Shown here piece by piece: positions 1 through 6,311 of a stretch of 10,857 bases of DNA. How positions within the stretch are numbered: position 1 is the first letter of the stretch; each line of letters opens with the position of its first letter. Position numbers and translations under genes: made by a program. The notes below the pieces were generated by a model. It did no database searches. It was not told the origin of the DNA and saw nothing but the letters and a program-made list of their open reading frames with translations. Source of the stretch: Planctomycetaceae bacterium (GTDB taxonomy: Bacteria > Planctomycetota > Planctomycetia > Planctomycetales > Planctomycetaceae); assembly GCA_015487825.1 (NCBI GenBank), contig WFOZ01000831.1:1-10857 (forward strand), read 5' to 3'.

Positions 1-1
1 G

Positions 2-1114
2 AACGAATACCCGACGTTGATCCGAAAAACCGAGAACAAACCGCTTCGTATCTTTCTGCAGGACGGCAGCAACGACCTGAATATATTCGGCGGCAGTTGG
101 TGGAATGCGAATCTGTCGATGCTATCCGCTCTTGAATTCTCGGGCTACGACGTGCATCACGTCTGGGGTAAAGGAGGACACAATTCAAAGCATTCAACAG
201 CGATCATGCCCGATGCCCTCAAATGGTTATGGCGAGATTATCCCAAACCGATCGAGCCCGGCACACCGCCTCAACGTCGCACCAGTTTAATAATCCCGGG
301 AGAAGGCTGGAAGCTGGTCAGCCAGGGGCATAAATTCACTGAAGGTCCGGCTGTCAATTCCAAAGGCGAGCTTTTCTTTTCAGATATTCCCAATGGGAAA
401 ATTCATAAAGTGGATTTGAATGGTAATGTATCTGTTTTTGTTGAAGACAGTCCCGGCGTGAATGGGTTGATGTTTGGCCCTGATGGAAAACTTTATGCTT
501 GCCAGAACGGTAAAAAAAGAATCGTTCGTTACGATGAAGCAGGCAACGAAGAAACAGTCCTCTCCAACGCTCCCTCAAATGATTTGGTTCTTTTGCACAA
601 CGGCACCGGCTATTACACTGATCCCACTAACCACAAAGTGTTTCAGTTCACGATAGCAGGAGAAAGAAAGCTTGTTGATGAAGGAATTGAGTTTCCCAAT
701 GGAATTATCACTTCTCTCGACCAGACTCTACTGCTGGTTTCCGATACACGGGGGCGGTTTACATATTCTTACCAAATACAAAAAAATGGCGATCTGGCTT
801 ATAAACAGGCTTATGGCCACGTCCATGTTTCTGATGAACAACGCGCCTCCAATGCTGATGGGGCAACAGTCGATACCGAAGGGCGTACTTATCTGACAAC
901 GCAACTTGGACTACAGGTTTTCGACCAGCCTGGACGTTGCCACTTTATCTTTTCAAAACCTCAGGATGCCTGGTTATCGAACGTGGTTTTCGGTGGCCCG
1001 AATCTCGACATCCTTTATGTAACATGTGGAGATAAAGTTTACTCTCGCAAAATCAACGCGAAAGGGGGCATCCCTTCACGGGCACCGATCAAACCGCCTA
1101 AACCAAGATTGTAA
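2..1114 (+). CDS. Esterase (enterochelin-esterase-like) / SMP-30 gluconolactonase fusion, 5' end missing
   Basis: The frame is open to the left edge, so the gene starts outside the window; the TTG at 17 is not a credible start. The first ~85 visible residues look like the C-terminal end of an alpha/beta-hydrolase esterase of the Fes/EsteraseD type: FLQDGSNDLN (Asp codon 62-64) and VWGKGGHNSKHS, whose GGH histidine (179-181) is the likely catalytic His. After a Pro-rich linker (PIEPGTPPQ) comes an SMP-30/gluconolactonase/LRE propeller: EGPAVNSKGELFFSDI, PGVNGLMFGPDGKLYA, SNDLVLL, FPNGIITS and LLLVSDT carry the Glu, Asn and Asp positions that bind the divalent metal in this family. Likely action is hydrolysis of sugar esters and lactones; the true substrate is unknown. 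A signal peptide, if present, lies upstream. It runs convergently into the ketosynthase-like gene with 27 bases between the stops. Family assignment is firm, function is inferred. Confidence 0.88.
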   Translation, partial: NEYPTLIRKTENKPLRIFLQDGSNDLNIFGGSWWNANLSMLSALEFSGYDVHHVWGKGGHNSKHSTAIMPDALKWLWRDYPKPIEPGTPPQRRTSLIIPGEGWKLVSQGHKFTEGPAVNSKGELFFSDIPNGKIHKVDLNGNVSVFVEDSPGVNGLMFGPDGKLYACQNGKKRIVRYDEAGNEETVLSNAPSNDLVLLHNGTGYYTDPTNHKVFQFTIAGERKLVDEGIEFPNGIITSLDQTLLLVSDTRGRFTYSYQIQKNGDLAYKQAYGHVHVSDEQRASNADGATVDTEGRTYLTTQLGLQVFDQPGRCHFIFSKPQDAWLSNVVFGGPNLDILYVTCGDKVYSRKINAKGGIPSRAPIKPPKPRL

Positions 1115-1141
1115 TGCACTCGGTTTTTCAACGCGGGCTGC

Positions 1142-2437
1142 TTAAACAGATTCAACAACCGTGGCACTTGCGCGACCGCTGCGGGAAACACTCAGTTTCA
1201 AAAAATGTTTGCAAGCAGTCTTGAGAGGCTCTTTGTGCACGATATTTAATTCACACCGCGGGTCTGGTGTTTCGAAGTTGAGCGTATGAGGGATCAGTCC
1301 CTGCTTCATTGTCAATAACGATGCGGCCAACTCGATTGTGCCTGTCCCTGCACCACAGTTTCCTACGTACGGTTTGATTGCGGTGACGGGAACGGTAGCT
1401 GCAGAAGAACCAAAAACTTCATGAATAGCAGCGGATTCTGCAGCATCCAGTTCTTTTGCTCCGCAACCATGTGCGTTGATATGCCCGATTTGATCCGGGT
1501 TAATCCGGGCACTTTTCAATGCCATGTTCATCGCATTTACAAGCGCCTGACGGGGATTGCCACCTTCGCGTGGTGTTCGTACACAGGAACTGCCCACACT
1601 CAGAATCCAACCGTAAATCTCAGCATCCCGTTTTCGGGCCAGTTTTTCCCGTTCAAGAATAATTGCACAGGCACCTTCACCAACGACTTCGCCGCGGCTC
1701 TGTTTGTCGAATGGTTTGAGAACTTCCTGAGCGGGAATATCACCCGGCTCTGCCAGTTCATGCATCGCCATGTAATTGATTGATTTAACAACATGCAATC
1801 GCGTGCCGGTTGTTCCTGCAATCATTGCATCAGCTTTCCCTCGACGAATAATACGAAGCGATTCACCCAACGCCATATTTCCCGTGGTCTCTTCCAGAGT
1901 GAGAGAATTACTTGGGCCGCGTGCATCAGCATGAATACTGATATGGCATGAGGGCATATTGGGCAGATATTTCAACAACCACAGCGGCTCCATCTGGGCA
2001 ATACCTTTGTCGCCCCAAATGGTATCGGTGGGCATTCCCTGTTCATTTCGCGATTCAAAAGTTGCTTTGGCAAGCACATCGGGAGGGCTGAGCATTAAAT
2101 CAGCACCGAATTCAACTCCCAACCGAGAGCGTTCCTCTTCGTTCAGTTCCAGTCCGGAATGCACCATCGCAATATTTGCAGAGGCAACACCAAGTTGAAT
2201 ATCTCTGCACATCACCTTGATGCTTTTTCGCTGTGGCTTGAGGTACTGTTTTTTTATAGTGGAATCATTGAAGTCTCTACATTGTCCCCCGATATGACCG
2301 GGAGGAACTTCTCCCGGGAAAAGATCGATCGGCCCGATCCCGGAACGGCCCTGCAAAATATTTTCCAGGAACGCATCTGTGCCGATGCCGCAGGCGGTTA
2401 TCATTCCTAAACCAGTAATCGCGATTCGTTCTGTCAT
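1142..2437 (-). CDS. Beta-ketoacyl synthase-fold protein with substituted active site (KAS/CLF-like)
   Basis: The 431-residue length and overall pattern fit the FabF/KAS II family: MTERIAITGLGMITACGIG at the N-terminus, GEGACAIILE, HINAHGCGAKELDAAE and the PHTLNFETPDPRC region. In active KAS enzymes the nucleophile lies in a (T/A)C(T/A)SG elbow; here the aligned segment is LEETTGNMALGE, putting Glu183 (codon 1891-1889) at the Cys position. The first catalytic His is kept (H323 in NAHG) and so is Lys355, but the second His of KxxxGH is Asn360 (KPYVGN). The C-terminal GFGG gatekeeper loop is also lost (SVSRSGRAS). It is therefore unlikely to condense acyl chains by the standard thioester route. 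It may be a chain-length-factor-like partner, a decarboxylase or a non-catalytic protein. No ACP, ketoreductase or acyltransferase gene is next to it here. ATG at 2437 begins the conserved N-terminal strand; no strong Shine-Dalgarno is seen. Confidence 0.9.
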   Translation of the reverse strand: MTERIAITGLGMITACGIGTDAFLENILQGRSGIGPIDLFPGEVPPGHIGGQCRDFNDSTIKKQYLKPQRKSIKVMCRDIQLGVASANIAMVHSGLELNEEERSRLGVEFGADLMLSPPDVLAKATFESRNEQGMPTDTIWGDKGIAQMEPLWLLKYLPNMPSCHISIHADARGPSNSLTLEETTGNMALGESLRIIRRGKADAMIAGTTGTRLHVVKSINYMAMHELAEPGDIPAQEVLKPFDKQSRGEVVGEGACAIILEREKLARKRDAEIYGWILSVGSSCVRTPREGGNPRQALVNAMNMALKSARINPDQIGHINAHGCGAKELDAAESAAIHEVFGSSAATVPVTAIKPYVGNCGAGTGTIELAASLLTMKQGLIPHTLNFETPDPRCELNIVHKEPLKTACKHFLKLSVSRSGRASATVVESV

Positions 2438-2925
2438 CGTCTCGTTCGTAGACTATTGTCTGTAGGTGTGTAAAATTCCAATAAAACAGCAAGCAAAGCT
2501 GCGAATGCCCCAGCTAACGGAATCGGGAGGGGTTTTTCAAGACATCCTACCCGCTTTTTCCCGGAATTCCCCAAGTCGCACCAATTTCACCACTTTTTCG
2601 GGGGATATCACTTCGCATCTTACTGGAAATCGGTTTCATGGTACAGATTGCCTGAGTTATTCCTTGGCCCTGTTTTCATACCACGCTCGCATAACCGGTA
2701 GAAACGCTCCAGCTGCAACCGCAATCACAATCCAGATTTTCGATAATGTGAGGAATTTGCATGAAAAATATGAAAAGTCAGGTAAGCAGAGAGGATTACG
2801 GTGTGAATATGGGCGATATCAGGACATAGAGGGAGTATATAGGGCATGCACAGCATGGTGAAAATACTCCGGTTATCTCTTTTTATGCGTTACAGACAAT
2901 CTCACCTGGCAATCTGTTGAAAAAT

Positions 2926-2954
2926 GACTTCGTGGCTGAAGTCGAGCCTTTTTT
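2926..2954 (+). terminator. Small hairpin followed by T-run upstream of coiled-coil gene
   Basis: GACTTC (2926-2931) pairs perfectly with GAAGTC (2938-2943) around a 6-base loop; GAGCC and then six T follow at 2949-2954. The stem is short and the T-run is five bases away, so it is a weak terminator at best. Its position about 50 bases before a start codon would also suit a leader or attenuation element, or it may be part of a dispersed repeat. Confidence 0.3.
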
Positions 2955-2992
2955 CTGCGGAGTGTCGACCAATAGTACAACTCCTTACGGTT

Positions 2993-2997
2993 GGAGG
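2993..2997 (+). promoter_or_regulatory. Ribosome binding site that sets a GTG start
   Basis: GGAGG lies 8 bases before GTG at 3006. It sits just downstream of the first base of an in-frame TTG at 2991, so the TTG cannot be the start that this site serves. This places translation initiation at 3006. Confidence 0.75.
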
Positions 2998-3005
2998 ATA
3001 AAACA

Positions 3006-4256
3006 GTGGCAACATCAGGTATGCAGTTTACACATTCAGCTCACATTTCTCCCAAAGCAAAACCCGAATCGAGCAATCGCTCTGCGATGATTGCGATGCT
3101 TTCTGCAGGGTTGGCGATTGGGTTTATGGGCATGTACTTCACGATAACACGTCCGATGTCGCTTCGGATGCAAATGGTGGAATCGAATTTATCGTTGATG
3201 CAGACAGAGATGCATCAACTTGTTGGAACTCGTGACGATCTCTGGAAAACAAACGATTTGTTGACCGGGTTGCGTCAGCAGCAACGTCAATTGGCAGAAG
3301 CAGAGCAATCTCTTGTTGCCATCAGGCAGATGAAAAATGAAGTAATCGCACTGGCAACCGAACATCAGACTGCGATGAACACACTTCAGGAGATGGAATC
3401 GATGCAGGCTACTCTGATCAAAAATCAGAGCAGTATAGATCAGTCCCGTAAGGCACTTGCATCAATGGCAATGCTGCAGGAAAATGTTGTTAAGCTTGGT
3501 TCCTCGGCAATGTCCAGGCAGAGCGAAATTGTTGCTGCTGCAAAAACGATGGATGAAATGGAAAAGCTGACAACTCGAATGGTCAACCAGAAAGAAATCG
3601 TTGCATCAGCCGATGCGGTTATCGATTCTGTTGATGAACTCTCTGCTTCTTTAATGCAGAGAGAAGAGCCGCTGAGCCATTCAAAGAGTATTGTCAAGCA
3701 GATTGCATCTCTGCAGAACAGTCTGATGCACCAGGCCGAAGCAATGCCCGCAGCAGAGCAAACCGTTCAGAAAATGACTGATCTGGAAAACAAACTTGCA
3801 GGTCACGATCAGGAGGTTGCCATGCAGGCTGCCAGCAATCTGAAAGAGATGATGCAGTTTCAGGACGAGTTGAGCATGAGCAGTGATCGTATCACAGCTG
3901 CCATCCAAACTGTCGAACTGATGGAAGGGTTCCATGAGCAAATTGAAAAACAGGCCAGCACACTTGCAGGAATGCGACGTGACCTGATGGAGATTACTTT
4001 CCTGGAATCGACTGTTAACCAGACTCTGCAAGTGCTGAAGCCTTTGATTCAACTCAGCGACTTGAAGCGAATGAGCGATACTGAAATTCGTGAAGCAGCT
4101 CGTGTCATCCTTGATCGACGAATCGCAGACAGCCGATCTCGCAAAGGTGTTGCACCAACCAGAGTTGCCGAGCAGACAATCGAATCGCCTAAAATGGATC
4201 CACAGCCCGCACCTGTTGAAGAACAACTTGTTCCTGATCCAACAGATATTGAGTAA
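3006..4256 (+). CDS. Membrane-anchored coiled-coil protein with 24-residue repeats
   Basis: I do not recognise a named family. From the GTG start the protein has 416 residues. Residues 1-26 are polar; one hydrophobic segment follows at about 27-47 (SAMIAMLSAGLAIGFMGMYF), predicting a single inner-membrane anchor with the rest probably outside the cytoplasm. Residues ~55-360 are almost wholly helical, rich in Met, Gln, Glu, Ala and Ser and nearly free of Gly and Pro. Residues 92-339 resolve into about ten degenerate 24-residue units with hydrophobic residues at unit positions 12, 15, 18 and 22. The tail (~385-416) is Pro/acid-rich and probably disordered (DPQPAPVEEQLVPDP). There is no Cys and no catalytic signature. 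A structural, envelope or tethering role is inference. It stands alone, with its own ribosome site and terminator, so it is likely a single-gene transcript. Confidence 0.82.
   Translation: MATSGMQFTHSAHISPKAKPESSNRSAMIAMLSAGLAIGFMGMYFTITRPMSLRMQMVESNLSLMQTEMHQLVGTRDDLWKTNDLLTGLRQQQRQLAEAEQSLVAIRQMKNEVIALATEHQTAMNTLQEMESMQATLIKNQSSIDQSRKALASMAMLQENVVKLGSSAMSRQSEIVAAAKTMDEMEKLTTRMVNQKEIVASADAVIDSVDELSASLMQREEPLSHSKSIVKQIASLQNSLMHQAEAMPAAEQTVQKMTDLENKLAGHDQEVAMQAASNLKEMMQFQDELSMSSDRITAAIQTVELMEGFHEQIEKQASTLAGMRRDLMEITFLESTVNQTLQVLKPLIQLSDLKRMSDTEIREAARVILDRRIADSRSRKGVAPTRVAEQTIESPKMDPQPAPVEEQLVPDPTDIE
3279..4022 (+). repeat. Array of ~10 degenerate 24-codon repeats inside the coiled-coil gene
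   Basis: Units begin with QQRQLAEAEQ, LATEHQTAMN, NQSSIDQSRK, RQSEIVAAAK, QKEIVASADA, REEPLSHSKS, QAEAMPAAEQ, HDQEVAMQAA, SSDRITAAIQ and QASTLAGMRR. Nine are 24 residues, one is 25, and a 7-residue insert (LGSSAMS) separates units 3 and 4. Hydrophobic positions 12 (L/M/I/V), 15 (I/M/V), 18 (M/L/F) and 22 (V/L/M/I) recur in every unit. The repeat is visible at protein level only; the DNA has diverged. Confidence 0.65.
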
Positions 4257-4290
4257 TTGTTCTGAGAGCAGAATAGACATCGGGCAACCA

Positions 4291-4322
4291 AAGCCATGCA
4301 CCTTCTGGTGCATGGCTTTTTT
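4291..4322 (+). terminator. Rho-independent terminator of the coiled-coil gene
   Basis: A perfect 12-bp stem (AAGCCATGCACC, 4291-4302, with GGTGCATGGCTT, 4307-4318) with a TTCT tetraloop is followed directly by more T, giving six T in a row at 4317-4322. It begins 34 bases after the stop codon at 4256. Confidence 0.92.
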
Positions 4323-4734
4323 CAATATTATAGCCTCACCAGACCACATCAAACTTTGGGTTACCGAGTGCTGTGTGAACCATATTGAGGGCTCGCTTGA
4401 AGAGGAGACGTGAGAGACCTTCTTCTTGGGACCAAAAGGACTCAGCTGCCGGAATGAACAGATCATTTTAAGCTTAAAGTAACTTCAGATTTGTCCAACA
4501 ATTGAGGGCCACTAACAGTTCTCTGAGTTTTCAGACAGAGTTCATGGAGACAACCAATGAAGCTGTAATGAGTATTTTGATGCTGTGTTAATGTTTTTTC
4601 CATTTCCTGACTGGGAAGACCACTTTTTGACTGAACAGAGGCTGGACTTCGGGCTATCCTTACCGATAAGTTGGGAAGTGAGCGGTAGATGCAGGATTTG
4701 ACGATAACAGTAAGCAAAACAAACGGAAAAGAAC
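4323..4734. other. Intergenic region without visible gene, leader of the aldolase gene
   Basis: About 410 bases between a terminator and the aldolase start. No frame in it looks like a real protein, and I see no tRNA or riboswitch pattern. TTTAAGCTTAAA at 4467-4478 is a perfect 12-bp palindrome of unknown meaning. The aldolase promoter must lie here; TTGAC boxes occur at 4627 and near 4698 but neither has a good -10 at the right distance. Confidence 0.5.
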
Positions 4735-5760
4735 ATGGCTGAAAGATTACAGGGAATTTTTACTCCGAATTTGGTTCCTATGACCGAAGCTGGAGAAATC
4801 AACGAAGCGGAACTGCGTCGATATATCGACTGGTTGATCGAAAAAGGGGTGCATGGGCTGTATCCCAACGGGTCAACTGGTGAATTTACACGCTTTACGA
4901 TTGAAGAGCGAAAACGGATCGCCAAAATTATTACAGAACAAACTGCAGGGCGGGTCCCGATTCTGGCAGGGGCAGCTGAGGCAAATGTTAAGGAAACGAT
5001 CAAAGCCTGCGAATATTACCACGACCTGGGTGTTAGAGCAGTCGCGATTGTCGCCCCGTTCTACTACAAGTTAAGTCCGGCTTCAGTTTATGCCTACTTT
5101 CGGGAAATCGGAAAAAACACGCCGATCGATGTTACTCTGTACAACATTCCCATGTTTGCCAGCCCTATTGATGTACCGACTGTTCAGCGGTTGAGTGAAG
5201 AATGTGAGAAAATCATTGCAATTAAGGATTCATCAGGCGATTTGCCCCATATGATCCGCATGATTCAGGCCGTGAAGCCGAATCGACCGGAATTCAGTTT
5301 CCTGACAGGTTGGGACGCCGCGTTGATGCCGATGCTGCTTATTGGATGTGATGGCGGTACAAACGCAACTTCCGGTGTTGTCCCGGAATTGACAAGACGT
5401 TTATATGAATTGACTGTCAGCCATAACATACCGCAGGCTAAGCAGTTACAGTACGATCTTCTAAAACTGTTTGATGTAATGATTTACTCTGCCGAGTTTC
5501 CGGAAGGCTTCAGGGAATCTGTGCAGCTACGTGGTTTCAGCATGGGACGGGGCCGCCAGCCGCTTTCCGATGAACAGCAGACCGACCTGCATACTCTAAG
5601 TCAGGAATTGCAGTGCATGCTTTCCTCGCACGGCTTCACGGACGAACCGGTTGGCGGTTGTCCTGCAGGCTCTGGTGAGGCGAACATTAACACGCAGGAG
5701 GTGACTCGTATCGTCAGCACCGTTGTTTCAGAGTTGAAACGGCGCGGAATCGTCGATTGA
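4735..5760 (+). CDS. DapA/NanA-superfamily aldolase with C-terminal encapsulation-peptide-like tail
   Basis: The 341-residue protein has a TIM-barrel core (residues ~1-295) of the dihydrodipicolinate synthase/N-acetylneuraminate lyase family. Visible motifs are PNGSTGE (44-50) binding the keto-acid carboxylate, LYNIP (Tyr136, proton relay) and AIKDSSGD (Lys164, Schiff base). The Arg that follows YNxP in true DapA enzymes is missing (YNIPMFAS), so lysine biosynthesis is unlikely; a pyruvate-dependent aldolase or dehydratase for a sugar-derived keto acid is more probable. The core is normally ~290-300 residues. Here a Gly/Pro-rich linker ([15 protein letters not shown]) leads to an amphipathic helix at 320-338, [19 protein letters not shown]. 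This linker-plus-helix layout matches encapsulation peptides that carry enzymes into bacterial microcompartments, which planctomycetes use for fucose and rhamnose breakdown. No shell gene is visible nearby. ATG 4735 fits the family start; the ribosome site is weak. Confidence 0.9.
   Translation: MAERLQGIFTPNLVPMTEAGEINEAELRRYIDWLIEKGVHGLYPNGSTGEFTRFTIEERKRIAKIITEQTAGRVPILAGAAEANVKETIKACEYYHDLGVRAVAIVAPFYYKLSPASVYAYFREIGKNTPIDVTLYNIPMFASPIDVPTVQRLSEECEKIIAIKDSSGDLPHMIRMIQAVKPNRPEFSFLTGWDAALMPMLLIGCDGGTNATSGVVPELTRRLYELTVSHNIPQAKQLQYDLLKLFDVMIYSAEFPEGFRESVQLRGFSMGRGRQPLSDEQQTDLHTLSQELQCMLSSHGFTDEPVGGCPAGSGEANINTQEVTRIVSTVVSELKRRGIVD
5685..5760 (+). other. Candidate microcompartment encapsulation peptide (C-terminal coding segment)
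   Basis: This stretch codes for the last ~25 residues of the aldolase. The helix carries hydrophobic residues in an i, i+3/i+4 pattern (V323, I326, V327, V330, V331, L334) on one face and Thr, Ser, Glu, Arg and Lys on the other. Known tails such as those of PduP and PduD have the same amphipathic form and the same separation from the enzyme by a flexible linker. Targeting itself is inferred. Confidence 0.6.
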
Positions 5761-5872
5761 GATGTCTGGCGCTTGACGAAACAGAGCAAAGCGTTTACCT
5801 TCTTCTGCTTGGATGCAGGGATGAGGTGCGCGCAAGCACTCGATAAATACAATTTTGGTGATAAATTTTGAA

Positions 5873-5877
5873 GAGGT
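5873..5877 (+). promoter_or_regulatory. Ribosome binding site of the small basic protein gene
   Basis: GAGGT sits 8 bases before ATG 5886. Upstream, TACAAT at 5848-5853 is a good -10-like hexamer, but no matching -35 lies 16-18 bases before it. Confidence 0.6.
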
Positions 5878-5885
5878 AGAGTAGC

Positions 5886-6083
5886 ATGTCACTCGACAGC
5901 AGTTTGAAGGGAAAAAGCGGACTTGTTCGGGCCCGCAATGTCCTGAAAAGACACGAACGTATTGACCAACTTAAAGAAGAAGATCGCTGGAACGACGAAA
6001 TGACAGCGATTGGCCTGCCCAAGGTTCGTATTGTGAAAACAACGATCGGGAAGAAAAAGAAGGTCAAGAAAAAAGAGGAGTAA
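5886..6083 (+). CDS. Small basic protein, PVC-superphylum signature family
   Basis: A 65-residue protein beginning [20 protein letters not shown], with a charged middle ([15 protein letters not shown]) and a Lys-rich tail ending [10 protein letters not shown]. This fits the short family annotated simply as small basic protein (recalled as TIGR04137), reported as conserved across Planctomycetes, Verrucomicrobia and Chlamydiae and proposed as a signature of the superphylum. The high positive charge suggests nucleic-acid or ribosome binding, but the role is not established. Conserved features visible here are the N-terminal SLDxSLK, the RSVLKR-like stretch ([12 protein letters not shown]) and the VRIVKT segment before the basic tail. 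It lies 125 bases after the aldolase, with its own ribosome site, and ends at a strong terminator, so it is probably transcribed alone or as the end of the aldolase transcript. There is no signal peptide or membrane segment. Confidence 0.88.
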   Translation: MSLDSSLKGKSGLVRARNVLKRHERIDQLKEEDRWNDEMTAIGLPKVRIVKTTIGKKKKVKKKEE

Positions 6084-6126
6084 TCCTCAGGGGGAGCGTT
6101 TCATTAAAATACTTGCGGCCTGGACG

Positions 6127-6147
6127 GGGCGTTGTATTCAAACGCCC
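6127..6147 (+). repeat. Short inverted repeat after the small basic protein gene
   Basis: GGGCGTT (6127-6133) pairs with AACGCCC (6141-6147) around 7 bases. There is no T-run. It lies just before the stronger terminator at 6178-6224 and may fold as an extra 3' hairpin on the same transcript. Confidence 0.4.
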
Positions 6148-6177
6148 TCACACATGCCTGTTTAAGGAGCCTGGATT

Positions 6178-6224
6178 CCTTTTCCATTATTTCACAGATA
6201 GAAATAATGGAAAAGGTTTTTTTT
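6178..6224 (+). terminator. Strong rho-independent terminator of the small basic protein gene
   Basis: A perfect 16-bp inverted repeat, CCTTTTCCATTATTTC (6178-6193) and GAAATAATGGAAAAGG (6201-6216), with a 7-base loop, followed by eight T (6217-6224). The stem is AT-rich but long. An ATG at 6207, in frame with the esterase gene, lies inside the second arm and is therefore an unlikely start codon. Confidence 0.9.
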
Positions 6225-6296
6225 CGCGCCAAGTCCAGACTGATACTGCATAACTATTGCCGCAAGATTGGGCTCACTCTGAAAAAGTATTTTGCA

Positions 6297-6302
6297 AAAG
6301 GA
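6297..6302 (+). promoter_or_regulatory. Ribosome binding site that sets the esterase GTG start
   Basis: AAAGGA lies 9 bases before GTG 6312. That start gives a standard signal peptide at once, whereas ATG 6207 has no ribosome site and sits in a terminator stem. Confidence 0.6.
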
Positions 6303-6311
6303 ATAGAAACA

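Larger units (their letters stand above)
2438..3005. other. Gene-poor intergenic region between divergent genes
   Basis: No convincing protein gene is visible. An open plus frame at 2466-2861 has no family-like features and no ribosome binding site. On the minus strand, a stretch ending at TAA 2657-2659 encodes a hydrophobic segment followed by charged residues (WIVIAVAAGAFLPVMRAWYE), but only a GTG at 2728 offers a start, giving 23 residues. The region must carry the promoters of the two divergent genes, but I cannot pick convincing -35/-10 pairs. A hairpin with a T-run lies at 2926-2954. Confidence 0.5.

Noticed and set aside
2466..2861. 131-codon plus-strand open frame in the gap
   Set aside because: No ribosome site, no family-like pattern, odd composition, and it covers the promoter side of a divergent gene; likely chance.
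3681..4466. 261-codon minus-strand open frame opposite the coiled-coil gene
   Set aside because: It is a shadow of the repeat-coding strand, runs through the terminator, and is rich in Cys, His and Phe as antisense frames often are.
4467..4478. TTTAAGCTTAAA palindrome as an operator
   Set aside because: Short AT-rich palindromes arise by chance; no second copy or nearby promoter supports it.
4735..5760. Gene as lysine-pathway dapA
   Set aside because: The YNxP-Arg needed for the semialdehyde substrate is absent and the protein has a non-DapA C-terminal extension.
5773..5801. TTGACG (5773) with TACCTT (5796) as a promoter of the small basic protein
   Set aside because: The spacing is 17 bases but the -10 matches only three of six positions; too weak to call.
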